From Orlajensenia stereocauli (GTDB lineage: Bacteria; Actinomycetota; Actinomycetes; Actinomycetales; Microbacteriaceae), in the NCBI RefSeq assembly GCF_039548895.1, contig NZ_JBCLVG010000003.1: a stretch of 64,000 nucleotides of DNA; one strand, given 5' to 3'. Made by a program: the position numbers and the translations under genes. Under the pieces are notes generated by a model. That model was not told the origin of the DNA. It did not search any database and worked only from the letters and a program-made list of their open reading frames with translations. Shown here in pieces: positions 26,879 to 35,394 of the stretch. How positions within the stretch are numbered: the stretch's first letter is position 1; each line of letters opens with the position of its first letter.

Positions 26879-27082
26879 GTGGCAACTGGCACCGTCAAAT
26901 GGTTCAACGCGGAAAAGGGCTTTGGTTTCATTGCTCCTGACGACGGCTCTGCCGACGTCTTCGCCCACTACTCGGCCATCGCGTCGAGCGGGTTCCGCTC
27001 CCTCGAGGAGAACCAGCGGGTTGAGTTCGAGACGGCACGTGGCCCCAAGGGTCTGCAGGCGGAGAACATCCGTCCCGTGTAA
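26879..27082 (+). CDS. cspA: Cold-shock protein
   Basis: 67 residues from GTG 26879 (reads ATGTVKWFNAEKGFGFI). OB-fold RNA chaperone with both RNA-binding motifs, KGFGFI and DVFAHYSAI. The open frame runs further upstream to a GTG at 26816, but the extra 21 residues (MDTMTLNPERRGSLKK) are not part of the family and lie in the leader. No strong Shine-Dalgarno sequence precedes the GTG. A terminator follows. Confidence 0.94.
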   Translation: MATGTVKWFNAEKGFGFIAPDDGSADVFAHYSAIASSGFRSLEENQRVEFETARGPKGLQAENIRPV

Positions 27083-27099
27083 TTACGAGACTTCATGAG

Positions 27100-27140
27100 A
27101 GAACCCCCTTCGGCCTTCGGGTCGGAGGGGGTTCTTCGTT
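27100..27140 (+). terminator. Intrinsic terminator of cspA
   Basis: Arms 27100-27112 (AGAACCCCCTTCG) and 27123-27135 pair over 13 positions with one G-U, followed by TCGTTG. Lies 17 bases after the stop. Confidence 0.85.
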
Positions 27141-27184
27141 GTCCGAGCGACGCGGCCCTCAGCGGGCTCCGCCCGCGGCATCCG

Positions 27185-27907
27185 TCAGCAGTGGAGGTCG
27201 ACGAATGCCTTCAGCAACCGTCGTGGCACCGTGACGGATGTCTCTGCCAGGCGGGCTTGCACCACGTGCAACTCGTGCGCGTCGAAGTAGCCATGGTGCT
27301 GGTAGATGCCGGCACGCGCGGCGAGGTCGTCAGCCGTCACCTCCGGGTGGAACTGCACGGCGTACAGGTGGGTGCCGAGCCTGAAGGCCTGCACCGGACA
27401 CGAGGGGGAGCCGGCCAACAGTACGGCACCCGTCGGGAGGGTGTTCACAGCCTCCTTGTGTGCCACGAGTGCGTCGAAGGTGGCCGGCAGTGCTCCGAGC
27501 AGCGGGTCGGCGATGCCCGCTGCGGTGAGGGTCACGGGCACGGCCGAGGTCGGTTCGCCGTACTCACGTCCGACGGATCCGCCGTAAGCCTGGGCGACCA
27601 CGCCGATTCCATAGCAGGTGAAGAGCACGGGCAGGCCGTGGCCGACGGATGCCGCCGCGATGGTGCGCAGGTCGGATTCGGCGCGGCGCTGCGACGAGGT
27701 CTTGGCGGCATCCGTCACGCTGTACGGACTGCCGCCGACGATCACTCCGGCGACGCCGTCGAGGGCGTCGTCGAGCGGATCGTCGGCGAGGAGATGCTGC
27801 GAGAGGGCGGATGCCGGAAGGCCCGTGGCGGCCAGCATGGACTCGTACTCGTCGCGCGCGGCATCGAGCTCTGGCCTGATCGTGACCAGGAGGAATCGGG
27901 CTGTCAT
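27185..27907 (-). CDS. Class I glutamine amidotransferase domain protein
   Basis: 240 residues from ATG 27905-27907. The triad of a GATase-1 domain is present: the nucleophile Cys in LFTCYGIG and the His-x-Glu in QFHPEV. Resembles stand-alone GuaA-like amidotransferases, often used in gamma-glutamyl hydrolysis or in unassigned amide transfer. Four bases downstream of the LysR-type domain gene, so the two are one unit. Partner enzyme unknown. Confidence 0.85.
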   Translation of the reverse strand: MTARFLLVTIRPELDAARDEYESMLAATGLPASALSQHLLADDPLDDALDGVAGVIVGGSPYSVTDAAKTSSQRRAESDLRTIAAASVGHGLPVLFTCYGIGVVAQAYGGSVGREYGEPTSAVPVTLTAAGIADPLLGALPATFDALVAHKEAVNTLPTGAVLLAGSPSCPVQAFRLGTHLYAVQFHPEVTADDLAARAGIYQHHGYFDAHELHVVQARLAETSVTVPRRLLKAFVDLHC

Positions 27908-27911
27908 CGTG

Positions 27912-28613
27912 CTAGCTCCGACGCTTCTTCCCGCGGGAATTGCGCGCTGCGGCCACTCGGATCTCGGCTGCGGTGCGCTGCTTCCTCGCCGGTTGCGCGG
28001 CCTTCTTCTTCGCCTTCGCCGCCTTGGCCTTCGCCTCGGCGGCCTTCTTCGCTTCAGCCGCCTGTTCGGCACTGGATCCGCGCGAGCTGTTCGAGGTTCG
28101 CCCGCGCACGATGCCGATGAACTCCTCAACGTCGGCCGTCGTCTCAGCAGTCGGCCAGACGAGCGCGATCTGCGTGACGGGCGCATCCGTCACAGTGCGG
28201 GAGATGACGTCCTTGCGGGCGTAGAGCCTGGCGATGGAGTGCGGCACCACGACGATGCCGACACCGGCGGCGACGAGCTCCATCACCATGTCGCCGTCCA
28301 TGGCGTCGATGTCATCGACGCGCTTCTCGTCGGCGATGTCGGCGAGGGTGAGCTCGTCGGCTGCCGCGATGGCGTGGTCCTTCGGTGCCACTGCGACCGC
28401 CACCTCGTCGTAGAGGCGGATGACGCTGAGCCCGGTGTCGTCATCGACGGGTAGACGAGCGATCGCCAGGTCTGCGCGCTGGTCGCGCAGCACGGCGGTC
28501 TGCTCGGCCGGCTCAGTGCGGAAGGCCTCCAGCGGGTCCCGGGAGCGCCGATCGTTCCAGGCCCGCAGCCACTTCGTGGGCGTGACTCCGGCGACGAAGG
28601 CCAGCTTCAGCAT
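27912..28613 (-). CDS. LysR-type substrate-binding domain protein without a DNA-binding domain
   Basis: 233 residues. The fold is the periplasmic-binding-like effector domain of LysR regulators (LKLAFVAGVTPTKWLRAWN, RADLAIARLPVDD, AAGVGIVVVPHS), but the N-terminal helix-turn-helix is missing. Instead the C-terminus is an Ala/Lys-rich basic tail of about 60 residues (KAAEAKAKAAKAKKKAAQ) ending in an RNSRGKKRRS cluster, which could bind nucleic acid. Divergently transcribed from the DUF5997 gene, a pairing known in actinobacteria. Function unknown. Confidence 0.8.
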   Translation of the reverse strand: MLKLAFVAGVTPTKWLRAWNDRRSRDPLEAFRTEPAEQTAVLRDQRADLAIARLPVDDDTGLSVIRLYDEVAVAVAPKDHAIAAADELTLADIADEKRVDDIDAMDGDMVMELVAAGVGIVVVPHSIARLYARKDVISRTVTDAPVTQIALVWPTAETTADVEEFIGIVRGRTSNSSRGSSAEQAAEAKKAAEAKAKAAKAKKKAAQPARKQRTAAEIRVAAARNSRGKKRRS

Positions 28614-28680
28614 GCGAGCGCCTTCCGTTCCGTCGGTGACGGATGCCCCTCCGCCGGTCTCAGGCTATACGCTGGGCACT

Positions 28681-29190
28681 GTGAGTACTGCACCCGAGAC
28701 CCCGCAAGACCAGCCGTCCGAGAACGCATCCGAGCCGGAGACTGAAGCGGCGACTCCGCAGTACGAGTTCCCCGAGCCCAAGCCGAAGCGCCCGAAGAAG
28801 ACGCAGACGATGAAGCCCGAGACGGCGGCCAAGAAGCTCGGCATCCTGCTGGCGGCGGCCCCGCCCGAGTTCACCGACGTCGAGATCTCGCGCGAGCAGC
28901 TCGACGAGTGGGCGGCGAACCCGCCTGCCTGGCTCGAGGAGCTGCGCAAGAACGGACCGCACCCCCGCCCCGTCATGGCCGGGAAGCTCGGCGTCTCGAC
29001 CTCGGGACTTGCCCGCGCCGGCATCACGGAGGCCCTCACCACGGCCGAGATCAGCGCTCTGCTGCAGCAGCCGCCCGCGTGGCTCGTCACCGAGCGCGCT
29101 ACCCAGGCCGAGGTGCGTGCCGAGCAGGTGCGCGTGAAGGAGCGCGACGCAGAGCGCGCTGCCCGCCGCGCCGCTGACACCTCCCGCTGA
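28681..29190 (+). CDS. DUF5997 family protein
   Basis: 169 residues from GTG 28681. Acidic N-terminus (about 1-40, rich in Glu, Pro) with a KPKRPKKTQTMKPETAAKKLG junction, then the DUF5997 core (WLEELRKNGPHPRPVMAGKL, STSGLARAGIT) and a charged coiled C-terminus (VRVKERDAERAARRAA). TACGCT ends seven bases before the GTG. Function unknown; divergent from the LysR-type domain gene. Confidence 0.85.
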   Translation: MSTAPETPQDQPSENASEPETEAATPQYEFPEPKPKRPKKTQTMKPETAAKKLGILLAAAPPEFTDVEISREQLDEWAANPPAWLEELRKNGPHPRPVMAGKLGVSTSGLARAGITEALTTAEISALLQQPPAWLVTERATQAEVRAEQVRVKERDAERAARRAADTSR

Positions 29191-29231
29191 GGGCTGACGG
29201 AGTCCGAGCGCCACAGCACCGGCATCGCCCG

Positions 29232-29897
29232 TCAGGCGTACTGCCCCCGGAGGAACCGCGTCAGGTCGCCGAGTTCGGCTTCGGACACCGAGTGCCCCAA
29301 CCCCTCGTAGATCCGTTCGGTGAGCGTGGAATGCGTGGGCAGCCACGCCTGCGTGCGGTCGATCCGGTCGCGCGCGATCACGGTGTCGGCCGTGCCGCGA
29401 CCCCAGAACACCGGCGGCGAAACCTCGGCCAGAGCGGCGTCGTTCTCGTTGGGCACGTCGGCGACGAAGCCCGCGAGAACTGCCGCGTAGGCGAAGGCTC
29501 CCGGGCGCGCGCGCATCAGCTCGAGGGTCATGGCGCCGCCCTGCGAGAAGCCGAGCAGGCCGACGGATGACGGCGCGACCTCGAGGTCGTCGATCCACGT
29601 GAGAAGCGCATCCGTCGCTGCGGTGATGTCGGCCGGAGTGGACGTGAAACCTGTCGGAGAGTCGTGGAGGGGAAACCAGGCGTTGCCCGGTCCCATCGCG
29701 ATGGGAGCGCGCAGAGACGCGAGAACGGGCTCGAGCGGCAGATAGGGCGCCAGCCCGAACAGGTCGCCCTCGTGCGAGCCGTAGCCGTGGAGCAGCACGA
29801 GCAGTGGCCTGCCCGCGCGGTCGGCCGTGCTCGCCGACCAGAGCACCGCACGATCGTCGACCTGGAGCGGGCCTCGTTCGGCTGATTCTTCTGTCAT
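29232..29897 (-). CDS. Alpha/beta-hydrolase, phospholipase/carboxylesterase family
   Basis: 221 residues. Serine hydrolase of the phospholipase/carboxylesterase (PF02230) type: oxyanion region LLHGYGSHEGDL, nucleophile GFSQGG, acid in RGTADTVI and His in GLGHSVSE. Cytoplasmic esterase activity is likely; substrate unknown. No signal peptide. Confidence 0.88.
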   Translation of the reverse strand: MTEESAERGPLQVDDRAVLWSASTADRAGRPLLVLLHGYGSHEGDLFGLAPYLPLEPVLASLRAPIAMGPGNAWFPLHDSPTGFTSTPADITAATDALLTWIDDLEVAPSSVGLLGFSQGGAMTLELMRARPGAFAYAAVLAGFVADVPNENDAALAEVSPPVFWGRGTADTVIARDRIDRTQAWLPTHSTLTERIYEGLGHSVSEAELGDLTRFLRGQYA

Positions 29898-30018
29898 CTC
29901 GGTGCCCGTCGTCAGGTCGACGCTGGGAGTGCATCGACGACGTCAATCCTTCCATTGCCGCGAGGTGTTCGGCCCCGTCGAAGACCCGCGTGCAGGCAGC
30001 GGTGCCAGAATGGCTGGC

Positions 30019-30558
30019 ATGAGCGTGCGCACCCCCGACCCCAATCCCGGCTGGCTGACGGATGTGGAGCTTGCCGAGACGCGGCGTCGCCTCCCCCTTC
30101 TCTACGTCGAGGCCGTGCCCGTGCGCGTCGACGGGATGGGCCAGGTGACCGAGGTCGGAGCGCTGCTGCGGGCCAACTCCGTGGGCGAGATCACGCGCAC
30201 TCTCGTGACGGGACGCGTCATGTACGGCGAGACCCTGCGGGACGCCCTCTTCAGGCACCTCGAGAAGGATCTCGGCCCGATGGCCTTCCCTCAGCTGCCC
30301 CTCAGCCCGGTGCCGTTCGCCGTCGCCGAGTACTTCCCGCTGCCGGGGATCTCGGCGTTCACGGACGAGCGGCAACACGCCGTCTCGCTGGCCTACGTCG
30401 TGCCGGTCACGGGTACCTGCGATCCCCGACAGGATGCGCTCGAGATCACCTGGATGACACCCGTCGAAGCGGCATCCGACGCCATCGTGTCAGAGATGGA
30501 GGGAGGGCGGGGCGTGCTGCTCCGCCAGGCGCTCGCCTCGGTCGGTGCCCTGCGCTGA
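30019..30558 (+). CDS. NUDIX-like protein (DUF4916 type)
   Basis: 179 residues from ATG 30019. Recognisable by LPLLYVEAVPVRVDG and a degenerate Nudix box (GRVMYGETLRDALFRHLEKD) in which the catalytic REUxEE core reads RHLEKD, so two of the metal-binding glutamates are replaced. Hydrolase activity is therefore doubtful or altered. CAGAAT ends seven bases before this ATG and there is no Shine-Dalgarno sequence, which favours ATG 30019 over the in-frame ATG at 30010. Confidence 0.8.
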   Translation: MSVRTPDPNPGWLTDVELAETRRRLPLLYVEAVPVRVDGMGQVTEVGALLRANSVGEITRTLVTGRVMYGETLRDALFRHLEKDLGPMAFPQLPLSPVPFAVAEYFPLPGISAFTDERQHAVSLAYVVPVTGTCDPRQDALEITWMTPVEAASDAIVSEMEGGRGVLLRQALASVGALR

Positions 30559-30594
30559 CTCCGCCTGACCGCGACGGAGTCGCCGCAGCCGGGT

Positions 30595-31893
30595 CTACGC
30601 CCTGGGCCCGGGTCGCAGGCTCTTCAGCACGCTGAACAATCCCAGCCCGGCGAACAACACGGCCACGGCGAGGTTGATGGCGTACGTCTGCCAGAGCACG
30701 GCGGTTGCCAGTGCCGCCAGGAATGTGGACCAGAACTCGGACGAGGTCGCGGCGACGAGTGGGTCCAGGCCCATCGTCGCGATGACGTCGGAGGCGATGG
30801 CGCTGACGAATCCCAGTGCCAGCGTCACCAGGATCACGCCGGTGATTGCCCAGAACGCGCCTGCCGTCACGCGGGCGCGCGAGCCCAGCCTGTAGAGCCC
30901 GACGGCGCCCCAGGAGATGCCGAAGGCGAGGACGGAGGTGATGAAGCCGTAGGTCCAGAGCAATACCCAGGCGGCGATTCCCACCGGGATGATCAGCAGC
31001 GACAGCAGCACGCCGCGCGCGACACGTCCGCGCTGTCTCCGTGGGGCGGCCGTCGGGGCGGCGATCGGGTCGGCGACAGCGGTCGCCGTCTCGTCAGCAG
31101 CGGCCCCAGCGGCCGGCGCCAGGCCGAAGAAGAGGGGCGAGGGAGCGTCCGATACGGCGGGCACCGGGGCTGGGAGAGGTGCGATCGCCTCGACGGGAGA
31201 CGGGCTGTCGAGCACGGCGGTGGCCACAGCGGGTGCGAATGAGCTGACCCCCGGTGCCTCGGCCGAGGCGATAGGGGTTCCGGCTGTCGTGCCGACGGTC
31301 TCCGTGGGAGGCGCGCTGATCGGCGCGGCGGGAGCGTCCCACGGCGGCGGTGCCCAGGCGGAGGCCATCGGCTGCACAGACTCGACGACGGTGACTGCGA
31401 CGACGGGTGCCGGCTCCTCACGGGCGGCATCCAGCGCGGCGAAGATCTCGGTGACGGTGGCCTCGCCACCGGCGGGCTCGTTCGCGAACTCGTCAGCATC
31501 GACCTCGGGTGGTGCAGCGGCGTCGTCGGTGAGCTCGGCGTCGAAGAAGTCGGTGTCGGTGACCTCGGCGTCGTCGACGTCGACGTCGGCACCGGGATCG
31601 GAATCGAAGGGCTCAGACGGTTCGGGGCGCGCGGTCTCGGCCGTCGCGACGAGAGGAACGGGTTCAGCGACCGGCGAAGCAGGTTCAGCGACCGGCGCGA
31701 CGAGAGGAACGGGTTCAGCGACCGGCGAAGCAGGTTCAGCGACCGGCGCGACGAGAGGAACGGGTTCAGCGACCGGCGAAGCAGGCTCAGGGACCGGCGC
31801 AGGCGCGATTGATGCTGCACTCGGTGCGTCGACGGCGACGTCGGGATTCGCGTGCCGACCGCGGGGGCGCACAGCGGGGAGCAGGTCACTCAC
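30595..31893 (-). CDS. Membrane protein with a long acidic, repeat-bearing cytoplasmic region
   Basis: 432 residues, start GTG 31893 with GAAGGAG upstream. The N-terminal 280 residues are low-complexity Ala/Pro/Val/Glu, including three 17-residue repeats (EPASPVAEPVPLVAPVA) coded by a 51-base tandem repeat at 31646-31798. The C-terminal 150 residues hold about four transmembrane helices (VARGVLLSLLIIPVGIAAWV, AVGLYRL...FWAITGVILVTLA). No family recognised. Confidence 0.75.
   Translation of the reverse strand: MSDLLPAVRPRGRHANPDVAVDAPSAASIAPAPVPEPASPVAEPVPLVAPVAEPASPVAEPVPLVAPVAEPASPVAEPVPLVATAETARPEPSEPFDSDPGADVDVDDAEVTDTDFFDAELTDDAAAPPEVDADEFANEPAGGEATVTEIFAALDAAREEPAPVVAVTVVESVQPMASAWAPPPWDAPAAPISAPPTETVGTTAGTPIASAEAPGVSSFAPAVATAVLDSPSPVEAIAPLPAPVPAVSDAPSPLFFGLAPAAGAAADETATAVADPIAAPTAAPRRQRGRVARGVLLSLLIIPVGIAAWVLLWTYGFITSVLAFGISWGAVGLYRLGSRARVTAGAFWAITGVILVTLALGFVSAIASDVIATMGLDPLVAATSSEFWSTFLAALATAVLWQTYAINLAVAVLFAGLGLFSVLKSLRPGPRA
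31646..31798. repeat. 51-bp tandem repeat, three copies, in coding sequence
   Basis: Copies at 31646-31696, 31697-31747 and 31748-31798; the first two are identical apart from phase and the third differs at a few positions. Period is a multiple of three, so copy-number change keeps the frame. Confidence 0.93.
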
Positions 31894-32043
31894 GTCGGAC
31901 TCCTTCAGTCGGTCTCGCGTCGACTATGGCGCGGCGGCCGGGTCCGCCGCGGCCATGCTCCCATGAACTCAGGGGGAGGGGGGAGGTCACGACACGCGGA
32001 ACGTCCCCGTTCGGGGGGTGCTTTGGGCGGTTCTGGTGCGTTC

Positions 32044-32982
32044 CTACGGCGCGACGGTCGCGAGGAAGAGCCGAATCATCCGATCGGCGTCCACCGCGAG
32101 AGCGACCTCGACGCCGACGGTCGACACCGCAGAGCCGTGCAGCATGTCCTCTCCTGCGGCCTCGCGCCGATCCACGATGGTCTGACCACGGGAGTGGCCG
32201 GCGAGCTCGACGCGCACCGGGCGGAACTGCGTGCTCACGGCATCCGGATCGACGATCGCACACACGGCGCCGGCATCGCCGATGAGTCCCGAGTAGTCGC
32301 CGGCGGCCTTCACGCGATTGCCGAGCAGCTCCCCGACGACACGGCCGCCGATGTCAGCGCGCGCAGCGAGGGCCCGGGCGGTTTCGAACGGCACGGAGAC
32401 GTGATTGAACACGTCGAGGCCGTACATGTAGCAGGGCACTCCGGAGTCGAGCACGATGGCCGCCGCCTCGGGATCGTGCCAGACGTTGAACTCGGCCACT
32501 GCGGTGGCATTCCCCACACTCGCCGAGCCGCCCATGAAGACGATGCGCTCGATGTGCCGGACGACCTCGGGGTGGGTACGCAGGAGGAGCGCGAGGTTGG
32601 TCTGCGGCGCGAGCGCGACGAGCGTCATCGGCTCGGCGCTCTCGAGCAGCAGTCGGCGCATCAGGCTGACGGCACCCTCTGTCGTCGCCTGGCGGGTGGA
32701 TGCCGCGAGCTCGACTCCGCCCAGGCCATCGGCGCCGTGCACCTGCGACGCGGAGCGCGCGGCCTCGATCAGCGGGCGCCGAGCGCCGGCCGCCACGGGA
32801 ATGTCGGGCGCGCCCGCGGCGTCGAGGATCCGCAATGTGTTCGCGACCACCTGCTCGAGTCCGGCGTTGCCCGCGACACAGGTGATCCCGCGCACATCGA
32901 TGTCGGGGTGGGCGACGGCGAACAGGATGGCGAGGGCGTCATCGACTCCGGTGTCGACGTCGAGGATGACGGCGGTGCTCAT
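32044..32982 (-). CDS. Nucleoside hydrolase (IUNH family)
   Basis: 312 residues. Splits the N-glycosidic bond of ribonucleosides. The calcium-binding signature DVDTGVDDA covers residues 8-16, with Asp8, Asp10 and Asp14-15 as ligands, and the substrate region EFNVWHDPEAAAIVL is present. It lies three bases downstream of a GNAT gene. Purine or pyrimidine preference cannot be deduced. Confidence 0.93.
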   Translation of the reverse strand: MSTAVILDVDTGVDDALAILFAVAHPDIDVRGITCVAGNAGLEQVVANTLRILDAAGAPDIPVAAGARRPLIEAARSASQVHGADGLGGVELAASTRQATTEGAVSLMRRLLLESAEPMTLVALAPQTNLALLLRTHPEVVRHIERIVFMGGSASVGNATAVAEFNVWHDPEAAAIVLDSGVPCYMYGLDVFNHVSVPFETARALAARADIGGRVVGELLGNRVKAAGDYSGLIGDAGAVCAIVDPDAVSTQFRPVRVELAGHSRGQTIVDRREAAGEDMLHGSAVSTVGVEVALAVDADRMIRLFLATVAP

Positions 32983-32985
32983 GCT

Positions 32986-33477
32986 CTAACGGACGAGCCG
33001 GATCTCGTGGATGATCTCGCCGAGGAACGGCTCGTCATGCGAAGCGCCGTCAGCGGTGAAGCCGTTGCGCTCGTAGAAGTGGATGGCACGCGTGTTCGCC
33101 TCCGGCACCCACAGGTAGGCGGGGCCCTCGGGGATGACTGCGTCGAAGAGCCGCTGCCCGATCCCGTGACCGTGCCGTGCGTCGAGGAGGTGGATGAAGA
33201 ACAGCTCGCGCTCGCGCGGGGCGTCCTCATCGCGGGCCGGACCGGAGCCGGCGAAGCCGACGATCTCGTGATCGACGAGGGCGGCGACGTGCGTGTACGA
33301 CTCGCCCTGGTTCATCCAATGGGTCCACAGCTCGGCCATTCGACGCGGTGACAGGTTCTCGAGCACGGCGGTGCTCACGAGGGTGTCGTAATCCTCGTGC
33401 CAGCAGGTCGCGTGAACTCGCCCCAGCATCTCGGCGTCGACGTCGCGGACGGGGCGAACAACTACTTCGGTGCTCAT
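32986..33477 (-). CDS. GNAT-family N-acetyltransferase
   Basis: 163 residues. GNAT fold with the acetyl-CoA loop (DARHGHGIGQRLFDAVI) and the LWVPEANTRAIHFYERNGF block. Acceptor unknown. First gene of a unit with the nucleoside hydrolase. TAGTCT (33484-33489) ends six bases before the ATG. Confidence 0.9.
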   Translation of the reverse strand: MSTEVVVRPVRDVDAEMLGRVHATCWHEDYDTLVSTAVLENLSPRRMAELWTHWMNQGESYTHVAALVDHEIVGFAGSGPARDEDAPRERELFFIHLLDARHGHGIGQRLFDAVIPEGPAYLWVPEANTRAIHFYERNGFTADGASHDEPFLGEIIHEIRLVR

Positions 33478-33566
33478 GGAATGAGACTAGAGCGGCCTCC
33501 GGCCAACGCGAAATCGGCTCGCGCGCTCGCCGAAGGCAGCGACGAAGTCGGCGCCGATGTGACGCA

Positions 33567-33612
33567 GAACGCGCGGCCCCTCCCGAAGGAGGAACCGCGC
33601 GTTCGTGAGTGA
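33567..33612. terminator. Hairpin terminator, helicase side
   Basis: GAACGCGCGG (33567-33576) pairs with CCGCGCGTTC (33595-33604), with an inner CCTCC/GGAGG stem around CGAA. Sits in the gap after the DEAD-box helicase stop and before the GNAT start. Confidence 0.75.
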
Positions 33613-33618
33613 GAGGGA

Positions 33619-35163
33619 CTAGCCCTGGGCGCGACGCGGGCCGCGGCCCTGCGAGTTCGACCGCACGACGCTGCCGACGGTCAGGCCGCCGGAGCGACCC
33701 GAACCGGTGCGTCCGCCGCCAGCGGCGCCCGAGCGACCCGAGCCGCCGGTTGCAGCGCCGGAGCGCGAGCGCCCCTGACCCTGCTCGGAGGAACGCGAAC
33801 GGCCGGTGCCGGAGCCCTGCTCGGCCGGGCGACCGGAACGGTCGCGGCGCGGACGAGCCGCTGCATCCGTTCCGCCCGTGCGCTCATCGCGGTTGGCGCG
33901 CTTGCGCTGGGCGTTGGCGCCCTGCGAGCGGCCGCCGCCACCCTGCTGCTGGGCAGCGGCACGGGGAGCGGGCTTGACGTAGGCGGCGACGTCGCCGACG
34001 AGGGCGGAGACGGCTGCCGACTCGTGCGTGACCTGCTGCGGCTTGACCTGGATGGCGGCCTTCCGCATGAGCTGCTCGACGTCGCGCTTCTGTCCGGGGG
34101 TGATGACGGTGACGACGTCGCCCTCGCTGCCGGCGCGGGCGGTACGGCCCGAGCGGTGCAGGTATGCCTTGTGCTCCATGGGCGGGTCGACGTGCACGAC
34201 CAGCTCCACGTTGTCGACGTGCACGCCGCGCGCTGCGACATCCGTCGCCACGAGGACCCGGGCCGAGCCCTCGGAGAACGCGGCGAGGTTGCGGTCGCGC
34301 TGCGGCTGCGACAGGTTGCCGTGCAGGTCGACCGAGGGGATGCCGGAGTCGGTGAGCTGCTTGGCCAGCTTCTTGGCGTGGTGCTTGGTGCGCATGAAGA
34401 GGATGCGGCGACCGGTGCCGCTGGCGAGGGTCTCCACCAGCCTCTTCTTGGCGTCGAGGTCGCTGACCTCGAAGACGTGGTGGGTCATCGCGGCGACGGG
34501 CGAGTTGGCCTCGTCGACGGAGTGCATGATCTCGTTGTGCAGGTAGCGCTTGACGAGCTTGTCCACGCCGTTGTCGAGAGTCGCGGAGAACAGCATGCGC
34601 TGTCCGCTCTGCGGCGTCTTGTCCATGATGCGGGTGACGACGGGCAGGAAGCCGAGGTCGGCCATGTGGTCGGCCTCGTCGAGCACGGTGATCTCGACGG
34701 CATCGAGGGTGATGAAGCCCTGCTTCATGAGGTCCTCGAGGCGGCCGGGGCAGGCCACGACGATGTCGACGCCGGCGTTCAGTGCGTCGACCTGGCGCTT
34801 CTGGTTGATGCCACCGTAGATCGTGGTGCTCTTCAGCCCGTACGCGTCGGCGAGGGGCTCGATGACCGCGGTGATCTGGGTGGCGAGCTCACGGGTCGGA
34901 GCGAGCACGAGGGCGAGCGGGCGCCCGGCACGGCGACGGCCGCCGGAGAGCTCTCCGCCGAGGCGGGCTACGAGCGGGAGCGAGAACGCGAGCGTCTTGC
35001 CCGAGCCGGTCTTTCCGCGGCCGAGCACGTCGCGGCCCTTCAGGGTGTCGGGAAGGGTGTCGACCTGGATGGGGAAGGCTGTCGCCTTCTCCTGCTTGGC
35101 GAGTACCGCGACGAGGGGTGCCGGGACGCCGAGCGAGGCGAACGTTGTGGTGTTGTCAGTCAA
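33619..35163 (-). CDS. DEAD-box RNA helicase
   Basis: 514 residues. All helicase motifs are present: Q motif (FASLGVP, FPIQ), Walker A GKTGSGKT at 50-57, PTRELA, a DEAD box (LDEADHM), SAT (FSATL), and the C-terminal HRSGRTARAG. A long basic, Arg/Gly/Ser-rich tail (GRSRSSEQGQGRSRSG) probably binds RNA. Start is TTG 35163, the first possible start, with no Shine-Dalgarno sequence. A TAGAGT hexamer at 35378-35383 suggests a leader of about 200 bases, reminiscent of cold-inducible helicases. Confidence 0.93.
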   Translation of the reverse strand: MTDNTTTFASLGVPAPLVAVLAKQEKATAFPIQVDTLPDTLKGRDVLGRGKTGSGKTLAFSLPLVARLGGELSGGRRRAGRPLALVLAPTRELATQITAVIEPLADAYGLKSTTIYGGINQKRQVDALNAGVDIVVACPGRLEDLMKQGFITLDAVEITVLDEADHMADLGFLPVVTRIMDKTPQSGQRMLFSATLDNGVDKLVKRYLHNEIMHSVDEANSPVAAMTHHVFEVSDLDAKKRLVETLASGTGRRILFMRTKHHAKKLAKQLTDSGIPSVDLHGNLSQPQRDRNLAAFSEGSARVLVATDVAARGVHVDNVELVVHVDPPMEHKAYLHRSGRTARAGSEGDVVTVITPGQKRDVEQLMRKAAIQVKPQQVTHESAAVSALVGDVAAYVKPAPRAAAQQQGGGGRSQGANAQRKRANRDERTGGTDAAARPRRDRSGRPAEQGSGTGRSRSSEQGQGRSRSGAATGGSGRSGAAGGGRTGSGRSGGLTVGSVVRSNSQGRGPRRAQG

Positions 35164-35394
35164 GGGGAGGTGCCTTTCAGGCTGCTCTGAACGCGAACGA
35201 TCGCATCGAAAGCGACGGCGCTTCGTTCAGAAGTGTGGCGAAGGTGCCAGTGGGCACATCCGTTCGCCGTATGAATTGTCGATCGCTGGATGCAGCGGGG
35301 CGGAGAGGCCCGGCGCGCATCGCAAAGAAAGCGTTCTACGACGCAGGGAACGCAACAATACGTTCGCAAGTGTCTCCACTCTAGCGGATGCGCC
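35164..35394 (-). other. Probable long 5' leader of the DEAD-box helicase
   Basis: About 230 bases with lower GC than the rest of the window. The minus-strand TAGAGT (35378-35383) could be the -10 element. No gene is supported here. Confidence 0.4.
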
